Shown in pieces: positions 42,449 to 50,980 of a stretch of DNA of 64,000 nucleotides. The stretch is from positions 124,001 through 188,000 of the forward strand of contig JAEWQB010000010.1 of the NCBI GenBank assembly GCA_023460395.1, given 5' to 3'. The notes beneath the pieces were generated by a model. It did not search any database. It was given only the letters and a program-made list of their open reading frames with translations, and had not been told where the DNA came from. Position 1 is the first letter of the stretch. Every line of letters begins with the position of its first letter. The position numbers and the translations under genes were made by a program. Source of the stretch: Pseudomonadota bacterium (GTDB taxonomy: Bacteria > Desulfobacterota > Desulfovibrionia > Desulfovibrionales > Desulfovibrionaceae).

Positions 42449-43123
42449 ATGCGCTACACACGAATTTTCGCCATGCTCACGTGGATAGGGGTGCTTCTTT
42501 GTTCTTCCGTTTCTGCCGGCACGGCGCAAAGCGTGGGGGGGAGCATTCAGCAGCGGTACAAGCAGATGCAGACCATGCACGCCTCATTCACGCAGGAGTT
42601 GCGGCATAAAGAAAGCGGTTCTGTGGAAACCCGCTCCGGTGTGCTTTTGTTTAAAGCACCCCGGTTGCTGCGCTGGAGCACGATGACGCCTTCACCGGAA
42701 TTGCTGATTATCAATGCGGAAGCGGTATGGAACTATTTTGAGGATGAAGGCGTGGTGTATAAATATCCCCCGGCGCTAGTGCACGAAACACGAACCGCTC
42801 TGCGCTTCATTACTGGCGACGCTAATATTGACGAAGAATTTTTTGTAGAATCCGGCGTGCCAGCCAATGGGCTGACTCCGGTGGTGCTTGTTGCCAAGGA
42901 GCCTACCACAGACCTGACAGAAGCTACGTTGTGGGTGGATGACGGCGCGGTGGTTCACCGAATCCTCACCGTTGACTTCTATGGCAACGAAAACGACATT
43001 CGCCTTACAGACGTTCGTTTTGACGAACCGCTTTCAGACAACGACTTTGCGTTTACACCGCCCCCCGGCGTGGATGTGGAAGACCGCACTCAGCAAGTTC
43101 GTGAGGAAAAATTAGACGGGTAG
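42449..43123 (+). CDS. lolA: Outer membrane lipoprotein carrier protein LolA
   Basis: Periplasmic chaperone that shuttles lipoproteins from LolCDE to the outer membrane. Signal peptide about residues 1-26; then QQRYKQMQTMHASFTQELRH, the GVLLFKAPRLLRWS strand (fits LolA/OutE FxxPxxxRW) and a C-terminal NDFAFTPPPGVDV. 224 residues. I start at ATG 42449 behind GAGGGG; ATG 42428 is in frame upstream. It is co-oriented with ftsK, as in many proteobacteria. Confidence 0.88.
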   Translation: MRYTRIFAMLTWIGVLLCSSVSAGTAQSVGGSIQQRYKQMQTMHASFTQELRHKESGSVETRSGVLLFKAPRLLRWSTMTPSPELLIINAEAVWNYFEDEGVVYKYPPALVHETRTALRFITGDANIDEEFFVESGVPANGLTPVVLVAKEPTTDLTEATLWVDDGAVVHRILTVDFYGNENDIRLTDVRFDEPLSDNDFAFTPPPGVDVEDRTQQVREEKLDG

Positions 43124-43128
43124 AGGGG

Positions 43129-43992
43129 TTATGCCAACCCTACAGCCTGTCGCAACGCGAGAGTTTCTTCTGATGTCAGAACGCGGGCCTTGCCTCGCTC
43201 CAGTCCTGTAAGGCTTACCGGGCCGATGTGCAGACGTCTGAGTGTTAAGACGGTAATGTTCAGATCCCGGCACATGCGGCGTATTTGCCGGTTCACTCCC
43301 TGAATGAGCGTCATTTCCAGCGTTGTTGTGCCCTGTTCCTCCCGCACAACGCGTACTTCCACAGGGGCGAGGTGCTCTCCTTCTTCCAAGGTCATGCCAG
43401 AGCGCATGGTGCGTAACGCGGCTTCGTCCACCTTGCCCCGGATGCGGAGCCGGTAGACCTTGGGTAAGTGCCATTTGGGATGCGTAAGCCGGTAGGTTAA
43501 TTCGCCGTCGTCTGTAAGTAAGAGCAATCCTTCCGAAAAAAAATCCAATCGTCCCACGGGGAAAAGACGGGCGGAGCGCATGGATTCCGGCAGCAGGTCC
43601 AATACCGTGGTGCGCCCCTGCGGGTCTTTTGCCGTTGTCACCACCCGCGCGGGCTTATTAAGCATAATGTATTGAAAGCCTTCCTCCGCGCTGTGCAGGT
43701 TCACCGGTACACCATTTACTGCTACAACGTCCTTGCCGGGGAACACCCGCACTCCGGGAGATTCCACGCGTTCACCGTTTATGGAAACGGCTCCGCGTTC
43801 AATAAGCGCGTCTGCTGCGCGGCGGGAACATATTCCGGCTGCAGCAAGCGCTTTATTCAGGCGTATCGCCTCCCCGTTGTCTTGTTCTTCGCCAGAGAGC
43901 GGCATCGTTTTTTTGCTCGCACTGCCCGGTGCCGCGGCACGGGGAGTGGACGAAGTTTTTCGGCTGAAACGCGGGGAATCGGATTTGGGCAT
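43129..43992 (-). CDS. Pseudouridine synthase, RluB/RsuA family
   Basis: Isomerises uridine in rRNA (RsuA/RluB/E/F group). A basic Ser-rich N-terminal extension (about 40 residues) precedes the S4 domain (RLNKALAAAGICSRRAADALIERGAVSING), then the catalytic VGRLDFFSEGLLLLTDDG with the active Asp, KVYRLRIRG and IQGVNRQIRRM. 287 residues fits RluB. The usual T in GRLDxxTxGL is replaced by S. It converges with lolA, 5 nt apart. Confidence 0.92.
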   Translation of the reverse strand: MPKSDSPRFSRKTSSTPRAAAPGSASKKTMPLSGEEQDNGEAIRLNKALAAAGICSRRAADALIERGAVSINGERVESPGVRVFPGKDVVAVNGVPVNLHSAEEGFQYIMLNKPARVVTTAKDPQGRTTVLDLLPESMRSARLFPVGRLDFFSEGLLLLTDDGELTYRLTHPKWHLPKVYRLRIRGKVDEAALRTMRSGMTLEEGEHLAPVEVRVVREEQGTTTLEMTLIQGVNRQIRRMCRDLNITVLTLRRLHIGPVSLTGLERGKARVLTSEETLALRQAVGLA

Positions 43993-44183
43993 ATGAACAT
44001 CCTAGACATGTGGATTGGAAAGAACAATGCGACCCGGCGTTGTTCCGGCGCAGGATTGTTATGGAAATACACCGGCACCATCAACCGCCAGAGCGGCACT
44101 CTTAACCAGTGGCAAAGGACTGGAGAGAGGTATCGTGTTTCCCCTGTTACAGCAAGCGCGCCTTGGTGGGGGCAGGGGCTTCC

Positions 44184-44807
44184 TTATGGGCGAATAACTT
44201 TGGAGGCCAGTTGCAGGCTGGTGACCACATCAAGCATATTGGTGGTTTGTCCAACAACGCGGGCGTCCAGTAACTGGAAAAAGTCCAAACAGGTTCCGCA
44301 CACCAGAATGGACACACCTGCCTGTTCCAGTTGCTCTAGTTCTTTTTGTACCGGACTGCCCTGCACAGCGAGGCGAACGCCTCCGTTAACCATGACAATT
44401 CGCCAAAGTTCGGCACCAAGTTCTGGGAGGGTGGCAATGAAATTCTTCATGAGTCGCGCACCAAGCTCGTCGTCACCGGAACCGATACCGTCCGCAGTGA
44501 GAAAAACGCAAATGCGGCTTGTAGGCGAATTTAGCGCCTTTTGCTGATCGGCGGTCATAACCTCGCAGGCGCACTGGGCGGTAGAAGATTCATTGCGAAC
44601 GGCATGGAGGAGCCACCCGAAAGCAGTCATTTCCGAGGTAACGCCATAGCCTTTGCCAGCAACGAAGCGCGTAACATTTTCCTTGGCAGCCTCGTTGTCA
44701 ACACGTATGGAGAATGCGCTAGGAATATGAGTTTCTATGAGCTTTTTGCATTCCAGCACGGGCTGGGGGCAGGGCAGGTTCTGGCAGTCTATTGTGATTT
44801 CTGGCAT
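44184..44807 (-). CDS. yedF: Selenium-metabolism protein YedF-like (TusA + DsrE domains)
   Basis: Two-domain protein of 207 residues. Residues 1-75 form a TusA/SirA fold with the sulfur-carrier motif DCQNLPCPQPVLECKK; residues 95-205 form a DsrE-like domain with VFLTADGIGSGDDELG and a VCGTCLDFF Cys pair. This architecture matches the YedF family found with selenophosphate synthase and selenocysteine genes, although none of those is in the window. ATG 44807 follows GGAGAAA. It is divergent from msbA with only a short gap. Confidence 0.85.
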   Translation of the reverse strand: MPEITIDCQNLPCPQPVLECKKLIETHIPSAFSIRVDNEAAKENVTRFVAGKGYGVTSEMTAFGWLLHAVRNESSTAQCACEVMTADQQKALNSPTSRICVFLTADGIGSGDDELGARLMKNFIATLPELGAELWRIVMVNGGVRLAVQGSPVQKELEQLEQAGVSILVCGTCLDFFQLLDARVVGQTTNMLDVVTSLQLASKVIRP

Positions 44808-44845
44808 GGTGTTTCTCCGTTATCGCGGGGGACTCTCAGCCACGG

Positions 44846-46732
44846 ATGGCTAGCCCCTGTTGTTCTTGCGCAGAATACTTGGTGAAAAGGGATAGGAAAT
44901 ACGAGTTGACATTGCGAAATACGAAATATGACAGAAAGAGTGCCCATGTAAAGAGCCTGCCCTTGCTTAAGCGCAGTCTGGGGTATTTCAAACCATATAA
45001 GCTTCAAATTGGCATCGCTTTAGTCGGTCTGGTCTTGGCTGCTGTGGCTGAAGGGGGCACTGCATACATCGTTAAACCCGCGTTTGACGATGGTCTGAAC
45101 GCAGGGAACATGGGTACGCTCATGGTTACCGCCATCTCCTTTGTGGGCATTTTCATGGCCAAGGCGGGAGGACGATACATTCAAAACTATTTCATGCGAT
45201 ATAGCTCCCTTAAAGTATTAGAGCAATTGCGGAATGAATTGTATGACCGAATGGTTCTGCTGCCTATGAAGTTTTTTGAGCGGGAGCAGGTGGGGAACCT
45301 TATGTCCCGTATCATACAGGACGTGGCGCTTATTCGTTCAAGCTTGCCTGCCGTAGTGCGTATCATTCGTGAATTTTTCACGATTATTGTTTTGATGGGA
45401 GTTGTGTTCTACCAAGATTGGTATCTGGCCCTGTGGGCTGTCTTGGCGCTACCCATCGCAGGATTTCCCATAGTGTTCTTCGGGCGCAAATTGCGGAAAC
45501 TGGGCCGAAAAAACCAGGGCATACTCGCAGATATCTCTGTTTTTTTGCAGGAAGTATTCAGTGGCATCCGCGTAGTGAAAGCTTTTCATACAGAACAGAA
45601 AGAAGGGGAAAACTTTCGCCGTGAAAACGGGCGGTTGGTAAAAATTGCCCAGCGAGAAATCGTCTACAGCGAATTATCTTCTCCGGTTATGGATATTGTG
45701 GGCGCTCTCGGAGCGGGGGTTGTGCTCTTGGCTGGCGGCTTGCGTGTGTCGGCTGGTGCCATGACGGTAGGGGAGCTGCTCTCGTTTTTAACCGCATTGG
45801 GCCTCATGTATCAGCCTGTTAAAAAACTTAGTGACGCAAACCTTGATGTGCAGCGAGCGCTGGCGGGAGCGGAGCGGGTTTTTGAAATTTTGGATTCCAC
45901 GGAGTTGGTGGAGGAAGAGGAAGGAACTGTCGCGTTTGAACCTCCGTTTCAGGACATTGAATTCCGCGACATTTGCTTTACCTACCCAGGGTGCGGCACG
46001 GCGGCACTGGATCATGTGAATTTTACCGTAAAGGCTGGAGAACGGGTTGCTTTGGTCGGTCCCAGCGGAGCGGGCAAGACAACCTTTGTTAATCTCATTC
46101 CCCGTTTTTATGAGCAGCAGCAGGGTGAAATTCTTTTAAATGGACGTGATGTACGCGAGTACACGCTCAAAAGCCTTCGCCGCAATATCGCGCTTGTCTC
46201 GCAAGACACCTTCCTTTTTAACCTTTCTGTGCGGGATAATATTGCCTACGGACAGGATTCCTCTGTGGCGATTGAGGATGTCGAAGCGGCGGCGCGGGCC
46301 GCATATGCACACGATTTTATTCTCAGCTTGTCTGACGGCTATGATTCGATGGTGGGAGAGCGGGGCACCAAATTGTCCGGCGGTCAGAAGCAGCGACTGA
46401 CTATTGCCCGCGCCATTTTGAAAAACGCGCCATTGCTCATTCTGGACGAAGCGACAAGCGCGCTGGACTCAGAGTCGGAACGAATTGTACAGCAAGCGCT
46501 GGAAAATTTAATGGCCGAGCGAACGAGCATTGTGATCGCGCACCGGCTGTCAACCGTGCTTTCCGCTGACCGCATCCTTGTTATGGACAAAGGGCGCATC
46601 GTGTCGCAAGGCACACACGAAGAATTGCTTGGCGTGTGTGCTTTGTACACCAAATTATACGACATGCAGTTCAGCACGGACCCCGGAGAACAAGAAGACG
46701 CGGCAGACCCCATCTGCGCGAAAGAAGTATGA
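44846..46732 (+). CDS. msbA: MsbA-type lipid A/LPS flippase ABC transporter
   Basis: Fused transmembrane-ATPase half transporter that flips lipid A-core. Six membrane helices (about residues 45-335), then the ATPase: Walker A VGPSGAGKTT, signature LSGGQKQR, Walker B LLILDEATSALDS and the switch His in IAHRLS. 628 residues. The 5' end is uncertain: ATG 44846 opens about 35 residues that are not conserved-looking; GTG 44882 and TTG 44906 are alternatives. Two acyltransferase genes follow, which supports a lipid A role. Confidence 0.92.
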   Translation: MASPCCSCAEYLVKRDRKYELTLRNTKYDRKSAHVKSLPLLKRSLGYFKPYKLQIGIALVGLVLAAVAEGGTAYIVKPAFDDGLNAGNMGTLMVTAISFVGIFMAKAGGRYIQNYFMRYSSLKVLEQLRNELYDRMVLLPMKFFEREQVGNLMSRIIQDVALIRSSLPAVVRIIREFFTIIVLMGVVFYQDWYLALWAVLALPIAGFPIVFFGRKLRKLGRKNQGILADISVFLQEVFSGIRVVKAFHTEQKEGENFRRENGRLVKIAQREIVYSELSSPVMDIVGALGAGVVLLAGGLRVSAGAMTVGELLSFLTALGLMYQPVKKLSDANLDVQRALAGAERVFEILDSTELVEEEEGTVAFEPPFQDIEFRDICFTYPGCGTAALDHVNFTVKAGERVALVGPSGAGKTTFVNLIPRFYEQQQGEILLNGRDVREYTLKSLRRNIALVSQDTFLFNLSVRDNIAYGQDSSVAIEDVEAAARAAYAHDFILSLSDGYDSMVGERGTKLSGGQKQRLTIARAILKNAPLLILDEATSALDSESERIVQQALENLMAERTSIVIAHRLSTVLSADRILVMDKGRIVSQGTHEELLGVCALYTKLYDMQFSTDPGEQEDAADPICAKEV

Positions 46733-47388
46733 GCGGCGCTGTGTCCATGAAACGACGTTTGCGAACTTTGACCGATTTGGCGCTCTCCGCAGTCATATAC
46801 TGGGTTATCAGAGCGCTATACGCCACGTTACGGTTTTCGGAGGCGGGCAGGGAGACTGTGGATGCCCTGAATGCACAAAAGGTTCCGATGGTCTTCGCTT
46901 TATGGCATGACGAACTGCTTCCCGTGGTGTATACAAAGCGCAATCTGACCATGGTTGCGGTAATCAGTCAGAGCCGTGACGGTGAATTTGTAGCCCGCTT
47001 TATGGAACGGTTTGGAGTAGTGTCTGCGCGAGGTTCTAGTTCACGTGGGGGAGTTAAAGCGCTACTTCAGGTTTCTCGTATTGTACGGACGCAACGTCTC
47101 AATGGGTGTCTGACGGTAGATGGTCCGCGTGGTCCGCGCCATACCGTTAAAGAGGGAGCCATCTTTGTTGCGGCACGGGCGGGTGCTCTTCTGGTTCCCG
47201 TGCGTTTGCATATGTCGCACAGCTATAAATTTGCACGCGCATGGGACCGCTTTCAAGTCCCCTTACCTTTTTCTCGGGTCCATGTTATTTTTGATGAGCC
47301 ATACCAACTTCCAGAGCATACGGAGCTTAGTAGAGACTTCTTGGAAGAACAGGCTGCTTTTCTTGAAACTCGCCTCAAGGCACTTTAG
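46729..47388 (+). CDS. DUF374 lysophospholipid acyltransferase-family protein
   Basis: 219 residues with one N-terminal hydrophobic helix and the DUF374/LPLAT motifs FALWHDELLPVV, ISQSRDGEF, VSARGSSSRGGVKALL and LTVDGPRGPRHTVKEGA. It probably acylates a lipid A or other lipid precursor at the inner membrane; the substrate is not known. It overlaps the msbA stop by ATGA and is followed by an LpxL-type gene, forming an LPS maturation operon. ATG 46747 is an alternative start. Confidence 0.88.
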   Translation: MSGAVSMKRRLRTLTDLALSAVIYWVIRALYATLRFSEAGRETVDALNAQKVPMVFALWHDELLPVVYTKRNLTMVAVISQSRDGEFVARFMERFGVVSARGSSSRGGVKALLQVSRIVRTQRLNGCLTVDGPRGPRHTVKEGAIFVAARAGALLVPVRLHMSHSYKFARAWDRFQVPLPFSRVHVIFDEPYQLPEHTELSRDFLEEQAAFLETRLKAL

Positions 47389-47396
47389 GAGCGCAT

Positions 47397-48365
47397 GTGT
47401 CCTTGTCTGAACCAGCTCCGGCTTCCGATGCCACCCGCCTACGCCCTCTGTACCGCATGGCGTTTGCCTTAGCTCCCCGCTTGGGGTTTGGCGGCGTGAG
47501 ACGCATGGCAGCCACATTGGCGGCATTGATGTGGTGGACAATTCCATCGCGCCGTAAGCGAGCCATTCACGCCGTTCAACGCCATCTGGAATTGCCGGAA
47601 GTTCAGGCCCGGCAGATTGCCCGCGCCAGCTTTACCCACAATTTTCGCTCTTTTTTTGAACTTTTTTTGGTAGGCTCCGTGGACGAGTCCTTTTGCCGCT
47701 ACTCGATTCGTGAAACTGAGCCGGGGGCGCTTGAAGCCGCTTTGCGTTACGATGGTCCCTTGGTGGCAACCACAGGCCATCTTGGTGCATGGGAATTGCT
47801 GGCAGGCTTACTCGGTTCAGTGGTTGGGCAATACCGTCAGGACGCACTGGTGGTGGTCCGAAGAAATCGAAACCCGCAATTGCATGCGGTAATAACCCGG
47901 TTTCGGGAATTGCGCGGGGCGCGGGTGGTGGACCACAGACACGCGGTGTTTAGGGTGCTGAAAGCGTTGAGGCGTAAAGGCGTTGCGGCCTTCTTGGTGG
48001 ATCATAATAGTCCGCGCAAGGAGTCGCTGTTTTTGCCGTTTCTTGGCGAGGTTGCTGCTGTAAACATGGGGCCTGCGCTGTTGGCGGTTAGGTCACACGC
48101 CGCAGTCATGCCCATTTTCCTGCTCCGGGCCGGGGAGGAGGGGGACGGGCAGGGTGGACCTCAGTACGTGCTACACGTTGGCTCGCTGCTCACCCCGGAA
48201 ATGCTTAAAGGAACACGTGAAGAAAAAATTCTTCACGTGGCAACCTTCTATACTCACCAAGCGGAGCTGGCGGTACAGAGCGCACCCGACCAATGGTTTT
48301 GGATGCATAACCGCTGGAAAACACAGCCGCGCGGTCCGGTAACGCGCGGAGTAGAGGAAGGGTAA
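47397..48365 (+). CDS. LpxL/HtrB-type lipid A secondary acyltransferase
   Basis: Adds a secondary acyl chain to KDO2-lipid A. The HX4(D/E) motif reads TTGHLGAWELL, followed by VVVRRNRNPQL, VAAFLVDHNSPRKESLFLPFLG and the C-terminal PDQWFWMHNRWKTQPRG motif typical of the LpxL/LpxM family. 322 residues. GTG 47397 has AGGAG 5 nt upstream; an overlapping ATG 2 nt before is out of frame. It is the last gene of the msbA operon. Confidence 0.9.
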   Translation: MSLSEPAPASDATRLRPLYRMAFALAPRLGFGGVRRMAATLAALMWWTIPSRRKRAIHAVQRHLELPEVQARQIARASFTHNFRSFFELFLVGSVDESFCRYSIRETEPGALEAALRYDGPLVATTGHLGAWELLAGLLGSVVGQYRQDALVVVRRNRNPQLHAVITRFRELRGARVVDHRHAVFRVLKALRRKGVAAFLVDHNSPRKESLFLPFLGEVAAVNMGPALLAVRSHAAVMPIFLLRAGEEGDGQGGPQYVLHVGSLLTPEMLKGTREEKILHVATFYTHQAELAVQSAPDQWFWMHNRWKTQPRGPVTRGVEEG

Positions 48366-48477
48366 GCCTTCCCGAATCCCATCACCTCCGCATCTTGGCG
48401 GTTGGTGAGCGCTCCCTAGGTTGTGAAAACACCTTCCTTCCGCCTCCCTCCTTTTTATCTTTCAGGAGTGAGGCCCC

Positions 48478-48503
48478 CTTCGCGTCTCACCTTCGCGTCT
48501 CAT
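48478..48503. repeat. 13-bp tandem duplication
   Basis: Two copies of CTTCGCGTCTCA(C/T) directly abut (48478-48490 and 48491-48503), 12 of 13 bases identical. Confidence 0.85.
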
Positions 48504-48533
48504 AGACAAACTCTTGGTTCTCCCATGAATTGT

Positions 48534-48567
48534 ACGTGCCTGAATGGTGAAAAACTATTCAGCACGT
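48534..48567. repeat. Inverted repeat / hairpin in the gene-poor region
   Basis: ACGTG-C-CTGAAT pairs with ATTCAG-CACGT: 11 bp with one bulged C and an 11-nt loop. It has no adjacent T tract, so it is not a standard terminator. Confidence 0.6.
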
Positions 48568-48584
48568 TCCACTTCCTTTGTGAA

Positions 48585-48612
48585 GTGCCGTCTCGTTAAA
48601 ATGAGACGGCAC
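48585..48612. repeat. Perfect 10-bp inverted repeat, overlapping a second hairpin
   Basis: GTGCCGTCTC and GAGACGGCAC flank an 8-nt AT-rich loop. A second hairpin, CACTTC/GAAGTG at 48570-48587, shares three bases with it, so the two stems are mutually exclusive as in an RNA switch. Confidence 0.65.
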
Positions 48613-48680
48613 GTCAGGAGGGAGCGCCTCAGGCACAGGGACAGACGTCTTTGTCCTACACGGCCTCGCCTGCATTTGTT

Positions 48681-48700
48681 TCGCCATGTTTCGCCATGTT
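48681..48700. repeat. 10-bp tandem duplication
   Basis: TCGCCATGTT occurs twice in direct succession. Confidence 0.85.
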
Positions 48701-48902
48701 GCGGATCTCCACCAGCCCGTTTCACTGTGTTTGCATTGGCTGCGAGATATTCCCGCAACAGAGCGGCTCTGCGCGTCATTCCATCATTCCCCATAGCTCT
48801 GAAAGTGCGCCTCGACTTGTGATAGGCCTCTGAAACCTTTGGGGTGAGTTTGGGGGCGTTATTTCCCAAATGTGATTTGTTCATCAGCACGACTTTTCGC
48901 CT

Positions 48903-48932
48903 GAGAGAACACGAGAGAACACGAGAGAACAT
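48903..48932. repeat. 10-bp tandem triplication
   Basis: GAGAGAACAC, GAGAGAACAC and GAGAGAACAT follow directly on one another. A related ACGAGAGAA recurs near 49042. Confidence 0.9.
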
Positions 48933-49211
48933 GGCGGGCAATGCGCGGCCCTAGATTGCGGTCGGAGATGAAGGCCTTCTCGGTGCGCTTGTACATCGGC
49001 TCCAAAGTAGGGAGATGTCAGGTGCAGATGCAGGCCGAAGCACGAGAGAAACTGGACGCATCGAGGTATGTTGGCTCTGTTGTTGGTTGTGAAAGTGTCC
49101 GTGTGGCGAGTAGGTGCGTGTGGAAGCCTATCGATTGTTTCACGATTTTTAACAGGAAGGTAATTATTTGAAATTATTGATTAGCTGCGTTTTAAAAGTT
49201 AACATAATTTA

Positions 49212-49228
49212 CATTATGGGACATAATG
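49212..49228. repeat. Palindrome in AT-rich patch, operator-like
   Basis: CATTATG-GGA-CATAATG is a perfect 7-bp inverted repeat with a 3-nt spacer, the size of a dimeric regulator site. It lies about 510 nt upstream of the molbindin gene; no bound factor can be named. Confidence 0.4.
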
Positions 49229-49324
49229 CACTGCATGATAAATCCTCTTCCTCATCTTTTAAGAAGGACACCTAAGGCCACTGTCGTGCGCTGTGCATTC
49301 TTCTCAGACGCAATCGTATTTGCC

Positions 49325-49344
49325 GCTGGACTCGGCTGGACTCC
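49325..49344. repeat. 10-bp tandem duplication
   Basis: GCTGGACTCG and GCTGGACTCC abut, differing in the last base only. Confidence 0.8.
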
Positions 49345-49689
49345 CTCATGGAGACCCTTCATGTTTGACATTATCTGATAGCGGATGACATGGGCTTTCT
49401 ACTGTGACCGTGCGCTTTCTGAGAGCTTTTTCCTGTGTACGCTGCCCCATCCCAACATGCGTCATTGATGGTCGTGTGGCTCTGGCCTTACTGAATCAGA
49501 CAGCATAGGAATCGACGCCTATGGGCGTGCATGTCCGTCGTGAAATCCTCAAAGTTTTATATTTTTTCCTCACTGACACTTTTTATTGTATTTTAAGGAC
49601 ATTATCGCCATGATCTTCGGTGTACAAACAAAACTGTAGGCAGCGGCCCTTGCATGCCCTGCTTAACCGTGTACAGTGGAAGAATAGTA

Positions 49690-49718
49690 TTGTTGGTAAG
49701 ACACTCTGCGAATATCTT
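49690..49718 (+). promoter_or_regulatory. Putative sigma-70 promoter for the molbindin gene
   Basis: TTGTTG, 17-nt spacer, TATCTT; the predicted start lies just before the GGAGG ribosome site, giving a very short leader. Confidence 0.5.
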
Positions 49719-49738
49719 AACGTTTTTGGAGGAACATC

Positions 49739-49948
49739 ATGAAAGTAAGCGCACGAAATTTGCTGCCCGGAACGGTTACGTCCATTACCGAAGGCGCTGT
49801 GAACAACGAGATCGTGGTGGAAATCGCTCCCGGCGTGGAAGTTGTTTCCATCATCACCTGCACTTCTACCGCCAAGCTTGGCATTACCGTGGGATCCAAA
49901 GTGTATGCCATGGTAAAGGCTTCCAGCGTTATGCTGGCCACCGACTAG
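49739..49948 (+). CDS. Molbindin (single Mop/TOBE domain)
   Basis: 69-residue stand-alone Mop domain: MKVSARNLLPGTVTSITEGAVNNEIVVEIAPGV and ITCTSTAKLGITVGSKVYAMVKASSVMLA, the classical molybdate/tungstate-binding pattern. Such proteins form hexamers that store oxyanions or buffer them, which fits an anaerobe with molybdenum or tungsten enzymes. GGAGG precedes the ATG. It is monocistronic with its own promoter and a 14-bp terminator. No modABC or tupABC is in the window. Confidence 0.93.
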   Translation: MKVSARNLLPGTVTSITEGAVNNEIVVEIAPGVEVVSIITCTSTAKLGITVGSKVYAMVKASSVMLATD

Positions 49949-49975
49949 CCTTCTTGGAACTAAGACGCAAAATGA

Positions 49976-50007
49976 AAACACCCCGATGGAATTCCATCGG
50001 GGTGTTT
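49976..50007 (+). terminator. Terminator after the molbindin gene
   Basis: A perfect 14-bp stem (AAACACCCCGATGG with CCATCGGGGTGTTT) and 4-nt loop; A and T ends on both sides mean it may work in either direction and also stop minus-strand transcripts from the transaldolase gene. Confidence 0.85.
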
Positions 50008-50165
50008 GTTGATATGGGCTTCTGGCAGTTTCCGGGAGGCTTTTCCGTAACTGAAATTATGATGGTGGCAGGGTAGCTTTTTCGTAACCACTGTAGCTGC
50101 CCTAGCTGCACGGAATTGTAGGAGTACGGAAGGGGGTTCCTCTCCCCTTTTCTTCCTGTCCGGTG

Positions 50166-50945
50166 TCAGGTGTTCTTCGGCCCTTGTTCGAGGGTCTGAG
50201 GGGGCTGCTCGCCGCTGGTCGCCGGAGATGGTTTCGCCCCTTGTGGAACGCTTGGTGCTGTGGTCTGGAGTGCGGATGGGCCTTCAGGAGCTTTCCCTTG
50301 TTCTCCCATGACCTTCTTCCAGTCGGTGAGGAAGGTTGTCAGGCCGGATTGGGTAAGGGGGTGGTGCGCGAAAGACATTAGGATGTCAAAAGGAACAGTC
50401 ACCACATGGGCACCCATCACGGCGGCTTCCACCACATGACGGGGATGACGTATGCTGGCGACGAGGACTTTGGTGGGGAGTGTGTAGTTTGCGAAAATGG
50501 TGAGAATCTCGCGGATGACTTGCAGGCCGTCCTGCCCTATGCCGTCGAGACGTCCCACAAAGGGGGAAACGTAGGTTGCGCCAGCCTTGGCGGCCAGAAG
50601 AGCTTGCAACGGCGAGAACACAAGCGTTACGTTGGTGGCTATTCCCATGGAAGAAAGCTGGCGGACAGCCCGCAATCCTTCAGGGATCATAGGGATTTTG
50701 GCAACCACATTCGGCCCAAAGGTGGCCAGCTCACGTGCTTCCTCTACCATGGCGGTAGCGGTTAGGCCCACTACTTCCAGACTCACCGGGCCTTCTACTT
50801 CTTTGCAGACCGCGCGGGCCGTTTCTATCCAGTTCCCCGTTTCTTTGGCAAAGAGTGTGGGGTTGGTGGTCACACCATCGATGAGTCCGTAGGATTTAGC
50901 TTCCCGAATTTCGTTCAAATTCGCGGTATCAATGAATATTTGCAT
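50166..50945 (-). CDS. Transaldolase-like protein (TalC/FSA type)
   Basis: Small decameric-type transaldolase or fructose-6-phosphate aldolase. Motifs [33 protein letters not shown] (Schiff-base Lys near residue 86), [32 protein letters not shown]-like block and [23 protein letters not shown]. The core of about 215 residues is followed by an extra tail of about 45 residues rich in Pro, Ala, Ser and Gln with no known role. The sequence alone does not separate transaldolase from aldolase activity. ATG 50945 follows GAGGTG. Its leader contains two hairpins. Confidence 0.9.
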   Translation of the reverse strand: [259 protein letters not shown]

Positions 50946-50980
50946 GGGCACCTCATTGTAGGGAAACGGTGAATACCGCA

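Larger units (their letters stand above)
48366..49738. other. 1.37 kb gene-poor, repeat-rich region
   Basis: No convincing gene. Open frames at 48544-48822 (+), 48555-48941 (-) and 48941-49171 (+) have no ribosome site or recognisable motif; the minus-strand frame (segment NKSHLGNNAPKLTPKVSEAYHKS) looks the most protein-like but runs through the hairpins below. The region has four short tandem duplications, three adjacent hairpins, and an AT-rich patch (about 49141-49260) quite unlike its flanks. It may be a remnant of a lost gene or insertion, or an RNA-coding segment. Confidence 0.5.

Noticed and set aside
44906..44932. Promoter TTGACA/TATGAC at the msbA 5' end
   Set aside because: Spacer is only 15 nt and the -10 is poor; it falls inside the frame that may be coding, so I did not list it.
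48903..48932. CRISPR-like array
   Set aside because: Direct abutting 10-bp units without spacers; this is a short tandem repeat.
48555..48941. 128-residue minus-strand frame as a gene
   Set aside because: It reads through a perfect hairpin and two tandem repeats, with an Arg-rich unlikely composition; kept only as a weak possibility in the gap entry.
49365..49392. TTGACA near 49365 as promoter of the molbindin gene
   Set aside because: No -10 element at 16-18 nt; a better pair lies at 49690-49718.
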